Shown piece after piece: positions 1 to 7,769 of a DNA stretch of 25,374 bases. Numbering within the stretch: position 1 is the stretch's first letter; every line of letters starts with the position of its first letter. Made by a program: the position numbers and the translations under genes. The notes under the pieces were generated by a model. It was not told where the DNA came from, ran no database searches, and saw nothing but the letters and a program-made list of their open reading frames with translations. Source of the DNA: 66-474 sp050738155 (lineage in GTDB: Bacteria; Pseudomonadota; Gammaproteobacteria; Xanthomonadales; Rhodanobacteraceae); contig JBOHYW010000031.1 in assembly GCA_050738155.1 (NCBI GenBank), positions 1 through 25,374 of the forward strand. The letters are read 5' to 3'.

Positions 1-198
1 TTGGCTGAAGACCGCGACACCATCGAGGACGTGCTGGAACCGTATCTGATCCAGCAGGGCCTCGTGGCACGCACCGCGCGCGGACGGATCGCCACGGCGA
101 AAGCCTGGCGACACTTCGGACTTAAACCGCCGCGGGGCAGTGGCGCGGAAATGAACCTGTTCGATGCCGAGGGGTCCGATGCCGAGGGGTCAGAGTGA
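1..198 (+). CDS. ruvB: Holliday junction branch migration helicase RuvB, C-terminal fragment
   Basis: This is the C-terminal end of RuvB, the ATP-driven hexameric motor that moves Holliday junctions with RuvA and RuvC; the gene starts before the window. The remaining frame reads DTIEDVLEPYLIQQGLVARTARGR, the winged-helix end typical of RuvB, followed by a short tail. The TTG at position 1 is only the window edge, not a start. The tail is odd: after HFGLKPP it carries a duplicated five-residue unit DAEGS-DAEGS, and the stop codon (196-198) lies inside a GGGGTCAGAGTGA repeat copy. This suggests that repeat insertion or amplification reshaped the last residues. Lying directly before ybgC-tolQRAB is the usual order in many gammaproteobacteria. 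Identification is firm; the origin of the tail is inference. Confidence 0.93.
   Translation: MAEDRDTIEDVLEPYLIQQGLVARTARGRIATAKAWRHFGLKPPRGSGAEMNLFDAEGSDAEGSE
162..191 (+). repeat. 15-bp in-frame tandem duplication at ruvB 3' end
   Basis: The unit CGATGCCGAGGGGTC occurs twice with no gap and no mismatch (162-176, 177-191). It adds exactly five codons (DAEGS) to RuvB. Each unit ends in the GGGGTC core of the neighbouring repeat family, and the second copy runs on into AGAGTGA. Confidence 0.95.
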
Positions 199-369
199 GT
201 TTTCCCGAAATCGGCAAAACCGGGGTCAGAGTGGCCTTTCCCGTGTCGCCGGCCAGGAGAGCAACGTGATTTCGCCCGGGTCGCCGACGCCAACTGTGGA
301 AAGGGGTCAGAGTGACTTTTCCGTTCGCTTCCGTATTTCCGAAACCCCATGAAAAGTCACTCTGACCCC
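186..369. repeat. Cluster of REP-like GGGGTCAGAGTGAC repeats
   Basis: Three forward copies of a GGGGTCAGAGTG(A/G)(C/G)TTTTCC-like word lie at 186-206, 222-242 and 303-322, and one inverted copy lies at 351-369. With the flanking duplications there are six GGGGTC/GACCCC cores between 171 and 384. This resembles repetitive extragenic palindromes mobilised by RAYT (REP-associated tyrosine transposase) proteins, but no such transposase is present in the window, so the class assignment is inference. Confidence 0.8.
303..369. repeat. Perfect 19-bp inverted repeat between ruvB and ybgC
   Basis: GGGGTCAGAGTGACTTTTC (303-321) is exactly mirrored by GAAAAGTCACTCTGACCCC (351-369) with a 29-nt loop. In RNA this would form a strong hairpin just before, and partly within, the ybgC reading frame. 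It could act as a weak terminator, an mRNA stabiliser or a block to ribosome binding. There is no U-tract. Confidence 0.9.
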
Positions 370-804
370 GGTTTCGTGGACCCCGGTTTTGTGTTCAGGT
401 GGCGGACACGGGTTTACTGGGAAGATACCGACGCTGGCGGAGTGGTGTACCACGCCGGCTATCTCAGGTTTCTGGAGCGTGCGCGCAGCGAATGGATGCG
501 CGCACTCGGAATGGGGCAGGACGCGTTGCGGCAGTCGCACGGACTGGCTTTCGTGGTACGCGAAATCACTATCGCCTATGACAAGCCGGCCCGGCTCGAC
601 GATGAACTGGATGCGACGGTGCGCGTGGTACGTTTGCGCGCGGCCAGCATCGACTTCGCCCAGGCGGTATTGCGCGTCGCCGACGGCGTCACGCTGGCGC
701 GGGCGCAAGTTCGTGTAGCCTGCGTGGATGCGCGCGCGTTCACGCCCATACGAATTCCCGCCGACATCGCAACTTTGATCAAAGAAGGATTCACCCAAGA
801 ATGA
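349..804 (+). CDS. ybgC: Tol-Pal system acyl-CoA thioesterase YbgC
   Basis: Hotdog-fold acyl-CoA thioesterase, the cytoplasmic protein usually encoded first in the tol-pal operon. The body from FRWRTRVYWEDTDAGGVVYHAGY onward matches the E. coli YbgC pattern, including the catalytic Asp region (DTDAGG) and the VYH segment. At 151 residues from the ATG at 349 it is longer than the usual ~134. The extra N-terminal residues MKSHSDPGFVDPGFV are encoded by the inverted repeat copy and its tandem duplication. GTG codons in frame at 376 and 391 are alternative starts; 391 would give a protein beginning MFRWRTR, closest to the family. No clear ribosome-binding site precedes any of the three. The stop overlaps the tolQ start (ATGA, 801-804), implying coupled translation. 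Function is firm, the start is not. Confidence 0.92.
   Translation: MKSHSDPGFVDPGFVFRWRTRVYWEDTDAGGVVYHAGYLRFLERARSEWMRALGMGQDALRQSHGLAFVVREITIAYDKPARLDDELDATVRVVRLRAASIDFAQAVLRVADGVTLARAQVRVACVDARAFTPIRIPADIATLIKEGFTQE
364..393 (+). repeat. 15-bp in-frame tandem duplication at ybgC 5' end
   Basis: GACCCCGGTTTCGTG (364-378) is followed directly by GACCCCGGTTTTGTG (379-393), with one mismatch. It encodes DPGFV-DPGFV. The unit begins with GACCCC, the reverse complement of the GGGGTC core, and so mirrors the duplication at the ruvB end. Confidence 0.93.
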
Positions 805-1517
805 ACGGTTCCATCAACATCCTCGACCTGGTCCTGCACGCCAGTTGGCCGGTGAAGCTGGTGCTGTTGATCCTCATCATCTTCTCGTTCTCGTCGTGGG
901 TCATCATCTTCCGCAAGAAGGCGACGCTCGACGCCGCCACCCGCGATGCCGACCAGTTCGAGGAACGCTTCTGGTCCGGCGTCGACCTGGCCGCGCTGTT
1001 CCGTGAAATCGGCAAGCGTGCCGCCGATGCGAGCGGTCTCGCGGCGGTGTTCGAATCCGGCTTCCGCGAATTCGTGCGCCAGCGCCAACGCGGTGGCGAG
1101 GACCGACGCGGGGTGCTGGAAGCTTCCGAGCGCGCGATGCGCGTGGCCGGCACCCGCGAAGTGGAAAAACTGGAACGCAACCTCGAATACCTCGCCAACG
1201 TGGGTTCCATCAGCACCTACGTCGGCCTGTTCGGCACGGTGTGGGGCATCATGGTGGCATTCCAGGGGCTGGGCAGCTTGAAGCAGGCCACCATCGCGAC
1301 GGTCGCGCCGGGCATTTCCGAAGCGCTGGTTGCAACCGCGATGGGGCTGTTCGCGGCGATTCCCGCGGTGTGGGCGTACAACCGTTATTCGACGCGGCTG
1401 GAACGCCTCACGGTGCGCTACGACACCTTCCAGGAAGAGCTTTCGTCGGTCTTGCATCGGCAGATGCAGGCCGACCAGCCCGCGCCGCAGGAGCGCGCGA
1501 AAGCGCCGGCGCGGTAA
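801..1517 (+). CDS. tolQ: Tol-Pal system protein TolQ
   Basis: Inner-membrane subunit of the TolQ-TolR proton-driven motor, related to ExbB and MotA, that energises TolA during outer-membrane constriction at division. At 238 residues it is close to E. coli TolQ (230). Three membrane segments are visible, near residues 17-37, 134-157 and 172-195, separated by a large cytoplasmic loop. The third carries the conserved SEALVATAMGLFAAIPAVWAYN stretch. The ATG overlaps the ybgC stop by four bases, and GAAGGA (784-789) at a good distance serves as ribosome-binding site. The C-terminal tail is Ala/Pro/Gln-rich. It is part of the contiguous ybgC-to-cpoB transcription unit. Confidence 0.97.
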   Translation: MNGSINILDLVLHASWPVKLVLLILIIFSFSSWVIIFRKKATLDAATRDADQFEERFWSGVDLAALFREIGKRAADASGLAAVFESGFREFVRQRQRGGEDRRGVLEASERAMRVAGTREVEKLERNLEYLANVGSISTYVGLFGTVWGIMVAFQGLGSLKQATIATVAPGISEALVATAMGLFAAIPAVWAYNRYSTRLERLTVRYDTFQEELSSVLHRQMQADQPAPQERAKAPAR

Positions 1518-1533
1518 CGGAGGCGCTCTCGTC

Positions 1534-1972
<439 letters not shown>

Positions 1973-1989
<17 letters not shown>

Positions 1990-2902
1990 CATCACCCCAC
2001 GCGCGGTCGTTTATTCCGCGCTGCTGCACTTGGGCATCGTGGCGTTTCTGGCGCTGGCGACGCTCAACTGCGCGCGCTGGGAAGACCTGACCAACCTGTT
2101 GCATTTGCCCGAGGCGATGCGTCCGGTAACCTGTACCCACGTGGTGCGCCTGCAAGGGCCCGTGATCGAGGCGACCCTGGTGGGGCCGGCCGCCGCACCG
2201 CCGCCGCCGGCCTCGCGCCACGCGCACCAGGCATCGCCACGGCATGAGCAAAAAGCCAAGCCCGAACCGAAACCGCCCACGCCCGCACCGGTACGGGTTC
2301 TGCCGACACCGGTACCACAGCCGAAATTGAAGGATCAGGAGAAGGTCGCGGCGCTCGCCCAACAGAAAGCCGAACAGGCCAAGAAGGCGCAAGAGGAAGA
2401 ACACAAACAACGCATGGCCGAACTGACCAAGCAAAAAGAAGCCGAGCGCATCCTGAAGGAACTGGCCAAGGTCAGGGCCGAGAGTGCCAAGGCGCAGAAA
2501 CAGGCCAATCTGGAATCGCAGAAGGCCCAGCAATTGGCCGACTTGAGAAAGGCCAAGCAAAGCCAGAACGCCGAAAACGTGCCCCAGGCCAGCAAAGCCA
2601 TGACCGGACAAGCGGGAACTTCCAACAACGCTTATATCGCCGCATTGCAAAACACCATCACGCAGAACTGGCTCAGGCCAGACAACATCCCGGTCGGCGT
2701 CGTATGTCCGGTGGAAATCGTGCAGATACCGGGCGGTCAGGTGATTTCTGCCAAAGTATTACCGAGTTGCCCATTCAACGACGTGGCCAGGCATTCGGTG
2801 CAGGCGGCGGTACTGCGCTCCTCACCGCTGCCGTACAAAGGTTTCGAAAAACAGTTCAGCCGCGACATCATTTTCAACTTCAAGGTGACATCTTCCCAAT
2901 GA
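1973..2902 (+). CDS. tolA: Tol-Pal system protein TolA
   Basis: Bridges the inner-membrane TolQR motor to TolB/Pal at the outer membrane. The 309-residue protein has a single N-terminal transmembrane helix (about 11-33) with an S-x3-H pattern (Ser15, His19) like the SHLS motif of TolA/TonB that contacts the motor. A Pro-rich linker (about 73-118) follows, then a Lys/Glu/Ala/Gln-rich coiled-coil or helical rod (about 120-205) and a C-terminal domain (about 216-309) with two cysteines that may form a disulphide (VVCPVEI, LPSCPF). The rod is shorter than in E. coli TolA (421 residues). The start is GTG at 1973 inside the tolR end; the stop overlaps the tolB ATG (2899-2902). Confidence 0.95.
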
Positions 2903-4230
2903 CGGACGTTCGAGCCATGCGAAATCCGAAACTTCTCCTTGCTTTTCTGCTCGTCGCCTGCCTCGGCCTCATCGCCACCACGGCCGGCGCGCAAAGCCTC
3001 ACCGTGCAGATCGTCAACGGCGTGCCGTCGGCGATTCCGATCACCGTGGTGCCGTTCGGGCAGCAAGGCTCGGGGCCGGCCTCGCCGGTCGACATCGCTT
3101 CCATCGTCAGCATGGATTTGAACCGCTGCGGCAAATTCCGCACGTTGCCGACCAACGAGATCGTCGAGTCGCCCACTAGCGGCTCGCAAATCAAGTTCGC
3201 GACCTGGCAACAGTTGAAGCAGGATTACATCGTGGTCGGGCGCACGTCCTACGCCAACGGCGTGCTCAAGGCCGATTTTGAATTGTGGGACGTCAACAAG
3301 CAGCAGCAGTTGCTGGGCCTGTCGATCAGCGGGCAAGGCAGCAACCTGCGCCGGGTCGCGCACCAGATCGCCGACCAGATTTACCAGAAGATCATCGGCG
3401 TGCGCGGCGCCTTCGATACCCGCATCGCCTACATCACCATGGTGGGCCTGGGCAAATCCGCGCAATACTCGCTGGTGGTCGCCGATTCGGACGGCTACAA
3501 CCCGCAGACCGTGGTGCGGTCGCACGAAGCACTGCTGTCGCCCACCTGGTCGCCAAACGGCAATGAAATCGCCTATGTATCGTTCGAGAGCGGCAATTCG
3601 GCGATCTACATCCAGAACATCGCCACCGGCTCGCGGCGGCTGGTATCCGGGCGTCCGGGCATCAACGGTGCTCCCCGCTTTTCGCCTGACGGCAAGCAAC
3701 TGGCGGTGAGCCTGTCGTTCCAGGGCAACCCGGAAATCTACAGCCTGGACCTCGCCACCGGCGCGCTGACCCGGCTTACCCACAATCTCGCGATCGACAC
3801 CGAGCCTTCGTGGACGCCGGATGGCCAGAACATCATCTTCACTTCCGACCGCTCTGGCAAGCCGCAGTTGTACGAAATTCCGGCCGCCGGCGGCGCACCG
3901 CAGCGGCTCACATTCCAGGGCCAATACAACGCCGACGTGGCGGTCGATTACGACGGCAAAAAGCTGGCCATGGTGCAAGGCAACGGAAATGTGTATCGTA
4001 TTGCAGTGATGGATCGCTCTCTCGGCGGTCAGGAGCATTTTGTTTCACCGGGAAATCTCGACGATTCTCCAAGCTGGGCACCCAACGCCAGCATGCTCCT
4101 CTACGCGGCCACCGAAGGCCCGCGCGGCGTCCTGTACGCTGTGTCGGCCGATGGACGGGTGCGTCAACGGCTGGTGCTCAGCGATGGCGACGTGCGGGAG
4201 CCCGCCTGGGGGCCATACCGGAACCCTTGA
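2899..4230 (+). CDS. tolB: Tol-Pal system periplasmic protein TolB
   Basis: Periplasmic beta-propeller that binds Pal and is released by TolA. ATG 2899 overlaps the tolA stop (ATGA) and gives 443 residues; ATG 2917 gives MRNPKLLLAFLLVACLGLIATTAGAQ, a cleaner Sec signal peptide, and is an equally possible start. After the signal comes the alpha/beta N-terminal domain (VVPFGQQG, DLNRCGKFRTL), then propeller blades with repeated WSPNGNEIAYVS, FSPDGKQLAVS, WTPDGQNIIFTSDRSG, YDGKKLAMV and WAPNASMLLYA motifs. Length agrees with E. coli TolB (430). An open frame upstream to 2704 lies inside tolA and is not used. An 87-nt gap follows before pal. Confidence 0.97.
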   Translation: MTDVRAMRNPKLLLAFLLVACLGLIATTAGAQSLTVQIVNGVPSAIPITVVPFGQQGSGPASPVDIASIVSMDLNRCGKFRTLPTNEIVESPTSGSQIKFATWQQLKQDYIVVGRTSYANGVLKADFELWDVNKQQQLLGLSISGQGSNLRRVAHQIADQIYQKIIGVRGAFDTRIAYITMVGLGKSAQYSLVVADSDGYNPQTVVRSHEALLSPTWSPNGNEIAYVSFESGNSAIYIQNIATGSRRLVSGRPGINGAPRFSPDGKQLAVSLSFQGNPEIYSLDLATGALTRLTHNLAIDTEPSWTPDGQNIIFTSDRSGKPQLYEIPAAGGAPQRLTFQGQYNADVAVDYDGKKLAMVQGNGNVYRIAVMDRSLGGQEHFVSPGNLDDSPSWAPNASMLLYAATEGPRGVLYAVSADGRVRQRLVLSDGDVREPAWGPYRNP

Positions 4231-4317
4231 CGCCGTTTTGATCGCCATACTGTTTGAATGTTAGTGTTTCACTCCCAACCCCCACTCACACGTTCAAAAA
4301 AAGAAGGATGGTTCGCC

Positions 4318-4830
4318 ATGAACGCAACTGTTCGCGTCTCCGTAGTTGCCTTGTTCTGTCTGGCCGCCGCAGCCTGCGCCAAGAAGCAGGAAGTCAAGCC
4401 GGCCCCTCCCCCACCACCGCCGCCGCCGACCACCACGGCCCCGGCCCAGACCAACGGCGTCTTCACGCCGGCGGATCTGCAAACCAACGCCTGCCTGCGC
4501 ACCCGCGTGGTCTACTTCGACTTCGACAAGAGCGACATCCAGCCGCAGTTCGACGACATCATCGCCTGCCATGCCAAGTATCTGCGTGACCGTCCGCAGG
4601 CGCGCATGACGCTGGAAGGCAACACCGACGAACGCGGCACCCGCGAGTACAATCTTGGCCTCGGCGAGCGTCGCGGCAACGCGGTGGCCAGCGCGCTGGA
4701 AGCCGACGGTGCTTCCGCCGACCAGATCAAGGTCGTGAGCTACGGCGAAGAACGCCCGGTCTGCCGCGAGCACAACGAAGGCTGCTGGCACAAGAACCGC
4801 CGCGTCAACATCGTCTACACGACTGAATGA
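4318..4830 (+). CDS. pal: Peptidoglycan-associated outer-membrane lipoprotein Pal
   Basis: Outer-membrane lipoprotein that binds peptidoglycan and TolB. The start is ATG 4318, preceded by AAGAAGGA at 4301-4308; the frame is open from 4258 but has no better signal. The 170-residue product has a signal peptide ending LAAAAC, so Cys20 is the lipidated residue, then a Pro-rich stretch with a run of eight prolines, then an OmpA-like domain: VVYFDFDKSDI, LEGNTDERGTREYNLGLGERRGNAV, VVSYGEERPVC and NRRVNIVY. The DERGT and NRR elements are the peptidoglycan (diaminopimelate)-binding signature. A pair of Cys residues (CREHNEGC) is seen near the C-terminus. The stop overlaps the cpoB start. The 87-nt leader may hold a separate promoter, but I see no convincing boxes. 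Confidence 0.97.
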   Translation: MNATVRVSVVALFCLAAAACAKKQEVKPAPPPPPPPPTTTAPAQTNGVFTPADLQTNACLRTRVVYFDFDKSDIQPQFDDIIACHAKYLRDRPQARMTLEGNTDERGTREYNLGLGERRGNAVASALEADGASADQIKVVSYGEERPVCREHNEGCWHKNRRVNIVYTTE

Positions 4831-5666
4831 CCGGTGCGGCAACCAACGCGCGCGTGCTTCGCACGCCGCGTCAAGTCGCCATGATCATGGCCGCTTCGGC
4901 GGCCATGATCGTTGCTGCAGGATTGCCATGCGCGGCCTCGGCGCAAGCCGCGCCGCAAACGACGACCGCGCCCGTGCCCAATCGTGGCGTCACGCGGGTC
5001 AACCGTATCCAGGCACTCGAAGCGCAGATGCAGCAGATGCAGGGCCAGATCGAGGTACTGCAACACAAGCTGCAGCAACTCGAACAATCCAGCAAGGATC
5101 AATACACCGATCTCGATTCGCGTATAAGCAGGCTGGAGCACACCGGGCCGGCGGCAGCCGCGAGTGCCGCCCCGAGGCCGTCAGCAGCAGCAATATCGGC
5201 GCCGGTCGGCGCTGCTTCCGCGGCCGTCCACGCGGCACCGCAAGCTTCCGCACCAATGTCGGCCACCGACAAGGCCGCTGCGCAAAAGGCTTATGACACG
5301 GCATTCAAATCACTGCGCGACGGCAACTACGTGGACTCTGCGCGTGACTTTCGTGCCTTCATCGACAAATACCCGCAAAGTACGCTGGTGTCGAACGCCT
5401 ATTACTGGCTCGGCGAGTCGTACTACGTCACCCAGAATTTCAAGGTCGCGCTGAACACGTTCCAGACCCTGCTGCAAAAATATCCGGACAGCCGCAAGGC
5501 ACCGGACGCCAAACTCAAGGTCGGCTACTGCCAATTCGAAATGAAGGATTACGCGAGCGCCCGGCGCACGCTGGAGGCGGTCGCCAAGGCCTATCCCGGC
5601 ACCACGGTCGAGCGGCTGGCGAAGAATCGCCTGCAGGATTTCCCGCCGCAAGCGTCCGGGCACTGA
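4827..5666 (+). CDS. cpoB: Cell division coordinator CpoB (YbgF)
   Basis: Periplasmic TPR protein that links the Tol machine to peptidoglycan synthesis at the division site. The 279-residue product starts with ATG 4827 overlapping the pal stop. The signal peptide is unusually long from this start (cleavage around AASA-Q near residue 40); internal Met19 (4881) would give a standard-length signal. Residues about 60-105 form a Gln-rich coiled coil (RIQALEAQMQQMQGQIEVL), the YbgF trimerisation region. An Ala/Ser/Pro linker follows, then three TPR-like units from about 155 (YDTAFKSLRDGNYVDSARDF, YYWLGESYYV, KVGYCQFEMKDYASARRTL). It lies 7 bp before queC, so the two are probably co-transcribed. Confidence 0.95.
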   Translation: MTGAATNARVLRTPRQVAMIMAASAAMIVAAGLPCAASAQAAPQTTTAPVPNRGVTRVNRIQALEAQMQQMQGQIEVLQHKLQQLEQSSKDQYTDLDSRISRLEHTGPAAAASAAPRPSAAAISAPVGAASAAVHAAPQASAPMSATDKAAAQKAYDTAFKSLRDGNYVDSARDFRAFIDKYPQSTLVSNAYYWLGESYYVTQNFKVALNTFQTLLQKYPDSRKAPDAKLKVGYCQFEMKDYASARRTLEAVAKAYPGTTVERLAKNRLQDFPPQASGH

Positions 5667-5673
5667 TCCGCCC

Positions 5674-6372
5674 ATGACGACACGTATTGCTTCCGCATCC
5701 ACGGCGGTGGTGCTGGTCTCTGGCGGCATGGATTCGGCGGTGACGCTGGCGATCGCACGGGCGCAAGGCCTTGCATGCCATGCGCTCTCGGTCGATTACG
5801 GGCAACGGCATGCCTCCGAGCTCGCGGCCGCGGCGCGCGTCGCGGCGACGCTCGGCGCGATTGAACACAAAACCGTGGCGGTGGATCTGCGCAGCATCGG
5901 CGGTTCCGCGCTGACCGCCGATATTGCCGTGCCCGAACACACCGACGCGCACGGCGAGGCCGACATCCCGGTGACCTACGTGCCGGCGCGCAACACCATC
6001 ATGCTGGCGATCGCGCTGGGTTGGGCCGAAACGCTGGATGCGCGCGATCTGTATTGCGGCGTCAACGCGGTCGACTATTCCGGCTATCCCGATTGCCGGC
6101 CGGCCTTCGTCGAAGCTTTCGAAAACCTCGCCAACGTCGCCACCCGCGCCGGCGTGGAAGGCGCCGGCCTGCGCCTGCACGCGCCGCTGCTGCACATGAG
6201 CAAGGCCGACATCGTGCGCGAAGGCATGCGGCTGGGCGTGGACTTCTCGGTCACGGTTTCGTGCTATCAAGCCGATGCCGACGGACGCGCCTGCGGTCAT
6301 TGCGATGCTTGCGTGCTGCGCGCACGCGGATTCGCCGACGCCGGCGTCGCCGATCCGACACGCTACGTTTGA
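5674..6372 (+). CDS. queC: 7-cyano-7-deazaguanine synthase QueC
   Basis: ATP-dependent enzyme making preQ0 from 7-carboxy-7-deazaguanine in queuosine biosynthesis. The 232-residue protein has the PP-loop VSGGMDS at 15-21, SVDYGQRH, VPARNTIML and NAVDYSGYPDCRPAF, and a C-terminal zinc site formed by Cys197, Cys207, Cys210 and Cys213. All key residues are present. It sits 7 bp after cpoB. In Pseudomonas aeruginosa queE lies between the cpoB and queC equivalents; here it is absent, so the preceding pathway enzyme must be encoded elsewhere. The tRNA-Lys that follows is a conserved neighbour. Confidence 0.97.
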   Translation: MTTRIASASTAVVLVSGGMDSAVTLAIARAQGLACHALSVDYGQRHASELAAAARVAATLGAIEHKTVAVDLRSIGGSALTADIAVPEHTDAHGEADIPVTYVPARNTIMLAIALGWAETLDARDLYCGVNAVDYSGYPDCRPAFVEAFENLANVATRAGVEGAGLRLHAPLLHMSKADIVREGMRLGVDFSVTVSCYQADADGRACGHCDACVLRARGFADAGVADPTRYV

Positions 6373-6392
6373 AATGGCATTCCGGTTAGAAT
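6364..6392 (+). promoter_or_regulatory. Possible promoter for tRNA-Lys
   Basis: TAGAAT at 6387-6392 is a good -10 candidate, 14 nt before the tRNA. A 17-nt spacer would place the -35 at TACGTT (6364-6369), a weak match overlapping the end of queC. TTGAAA at 6369-6374 is a better -35 word but is only 12 nt away. Tentative. Confidence 0.3.
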
Positions 6393-6405
6393 GCTCGGTT
6401 CATGC

Positions 6406-6480
6406 GGGCCGTTAGCTCAGCGGTAGAGCAGTGGACTTTTAATCCATTGGTCGAAGGTTCGATCCCTTCACGGCCCACCA
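6406..6480 (+). tRNA. tRNA-Lys (anticodon UUU)
   Basis: A 75-nt cloverleaf with encoded CCA. The acceptor stem GGGCCGT (6406-6412) pairs with ACGGCCC (6470-6476). The D-arm is GCTCAGCGGTAGAGC. The anticodon loop CTTTTAA has TTT at 6438-6440, and the T-loop is GGTTCGATCCC. The sequence is close to E. coli tRNA-Lys. In Pseudomonas aeruginosa the tRNA-Lys next to queC is a known genomic-island insertion site. Here I find no convincing repeat of its 3' end downstream in the window, so no island boundary can be shown. Confidence 0.98.
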
Positions 6481-6675
6481 TTTTCCATTGACTCACCGCT
6501 TCCAGCGTCCATGATCGCGGTTGCGGTCGCCATCACACCGGATGCCGCCGCCGTGCGCTCGACTTCCATGGTCGCATCGCCCGACAGCGACGTCGAACAG
6601 CCTGCCGTTTCCTGCCCATTAATTCCCGCAGCACGCGCGCGCCTTAGCATGGGTATTCGCAACGGAGGAAACGAT

Positions 6676-6906
6676 ATGGATACGCAAGGGAAGCTACACA
6701 CAGGCGCCGAAGCACTAGAAAGCGCGACCGATCAGGCAAGGCAACGTGCCGGCCACATGGCGGAAACCGCAAAATACAACGCGCGTCGAGCCGGCAACGA
6801 GGTCAGCTTGTTCGTGCACCAACGCCCGGTTGAGACTGCGCTGTTGAGCGCGGCGGCGGCCTGCCTGATTACCGGGCTCGCGTTCTGGCTGAGTCGCCCT
6901 GACTGA
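6676..6906 (+). CDS. Small ElaB/YqjD/DUF883-like membrane-anchored protein
   Basis: A 76-residue protein starting at ATG 6676 with a strong GGAGGAA site at 6664-6670; the frame is open further upstream without a comparable signal. Residues about 5-45 are predicted to be amphipathic helix (TGAEALESATDQARQRAGHMAETAKYNARRAGNEV). A short linker (HQRPVETALL) and one C-terminal transmembrane helix (about 54-72) follow, ending in SRPD. This matches the layout of ElaB/YqjD/YgaM proteins, which are tail-anchored in the inner membrane and in E. coli associate with ribosomes in stationary phase. The terminal RR pair of the family is replaced by SRPD. A 195-nt gap separates it from the tRNA, so it probably has its own promoter. 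Family assignment is moderate. Confidence 0.72.
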   Translation: MDTQGKLHTGAEALESATDQARQRAGHMAETAKYNARRAGNEVSLFVHQRPVETALLSAAAACLITGLAFWLSRPD

Positions 6907-6985
6907 GTTCATGGCCGGCGCATCGGCGCCATCAATCACCCTTGACGGCAAAGTGGCGTGCGCCGTAGACAACCGCGGCGCAGTG

Positions 6986-7684
6986 CTAGGGCCGGGTGCG
7001 AGCACGCCAACGCTGCACCGCTATCGGCAGCAGCGCCAGCAGACCAAGCCCCACCAGCGGCAACCAGATATGTGGCTGCGTGATGAGGTGGGGTGAAACG
7101 CCCTTGCCCTCCGCGATGGATTGCCTCACCCCCGCGCCGATCGCGGTTTCGAATACCAGCATGATCACGCCACCCAACGCGGTAGCCAGGGTGAACAGCC
7201 ACACCGGACAGCGCAGCCACGCCAGCGCAACCGTGACGCCACCGAACGGAAACAGCGGCACGAATCGCAGGAACAATGTGTAGCTGACAGGATTGGCTTG
7301 ATAGCCTTGACGCACACTCTCGACGAATTTCGGTGGTGGCCGCTTGCCGGCACCGAACGCGTGACGAGCAGCATAGAACAGGATCAACGAACCCAGCACC
7401 TCGCCGACCAGTGACAACCCGATTGCCGGCCCCATGCCGAACAGCATGCCGCCGGCGATGATGACGAACAACGGCCCCGGCATGGCGGTGGCGATCGACA
7501 ACGTCAGCACCACGATGTAGACGATGTACGTCAACACCGGATGCGCCGCGATGTCGCGCGACCAACTCGCCTGCGCGGCCATGATGTGGTTGGGTGCGAG
7601 GTTTTGCAGCACCCCGCTTGCTGCGACTGCGATGCCGATCGCGATCAGGATCAGCAGGGGCACCAAGGCACGCAGTCGACTCAT
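6986..7684 (-). CDS. VTT-domain (DedA/TVP38/TMEM64-like) membrane protein
   Basis: A 232-residue polytopic inner-membrane protein of the VTT (SNARE-associated Golgi protein) superfamily, a group linked to lipid flipping or transport. Visible features are an N-terminal membrane helix (LVPLLILIAIGIAVAASGVL), a hydrophobic span with a Gly-rich re-entrant-like piece (IATAMPGPLFVIIAGGMLFGMGPAIGLSLVGEVLGS), then FLRFVPLFPFGGVTVALAW, the RxxPxxP-like family motif, and a final helix followed by a basic tail. It is the last gene of a minus-strand run after the deaminase-like gene, with an 85-bp gap. The start ATG at 7684 has only a poor ribosome-binding site. The substrate is unknown. Confidence 0.85.
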   Translation of the reverse strand: MSRLRALVPLLILIAIGIAVAASGVLQNLAPNHIMAAQASWSRDIAAHPVLTYIVYIVVLTLSIATAMPGPLFVIIAGGMLFGMGPAIGLSLVGEVLGSLILFYAARHAFGAGKRPPPKFVESVRQGYQANPVSYTLFLRFVPLFPFGGVTVALAWLRCPVWLFTLATALGGVIMLVFETAIGAGVRQSIAEGKGVSPHLITQPHIWLPLVGLGLLALLPIAVQRWRARTRP

Positions 7685-7704
7685 GAGCTAAGGGGTAGCT
7701 TTGC

Positions 7705-7721
7705 TAAGGATGCAATCCTTA
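7705..7721. repeat. Short hairpin between deaminase-like and VTT genes
   Basis: TAAGGAT-GCA-ATCCTTA forms a perfect 7-bp stem with a 3-nt loop in the 85-bp gap upstream of the VTT gene. It may be a small attenuator or processing site. Nothing further supports a function. Confidence 0.45.
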
Positions 7722-7769
7722 AGGTTAGCCGGTTGCATTGCCCGAGCGAAGCACGCACGGCACCGAGGT

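Noticed and set aside
164..352. Plus-strand frame beginning MPRGPMPRGQ across the repeat cluster
   Set aside because: It simply reads through the repeats in another frame; no ribosome-binding site and no family likeness.
2737..4038. Minus-strand open frame of 433 codons opposite tolB
   Set aside because: tolB is certain on the other strand; the antisense frame has no start signal or known motif.
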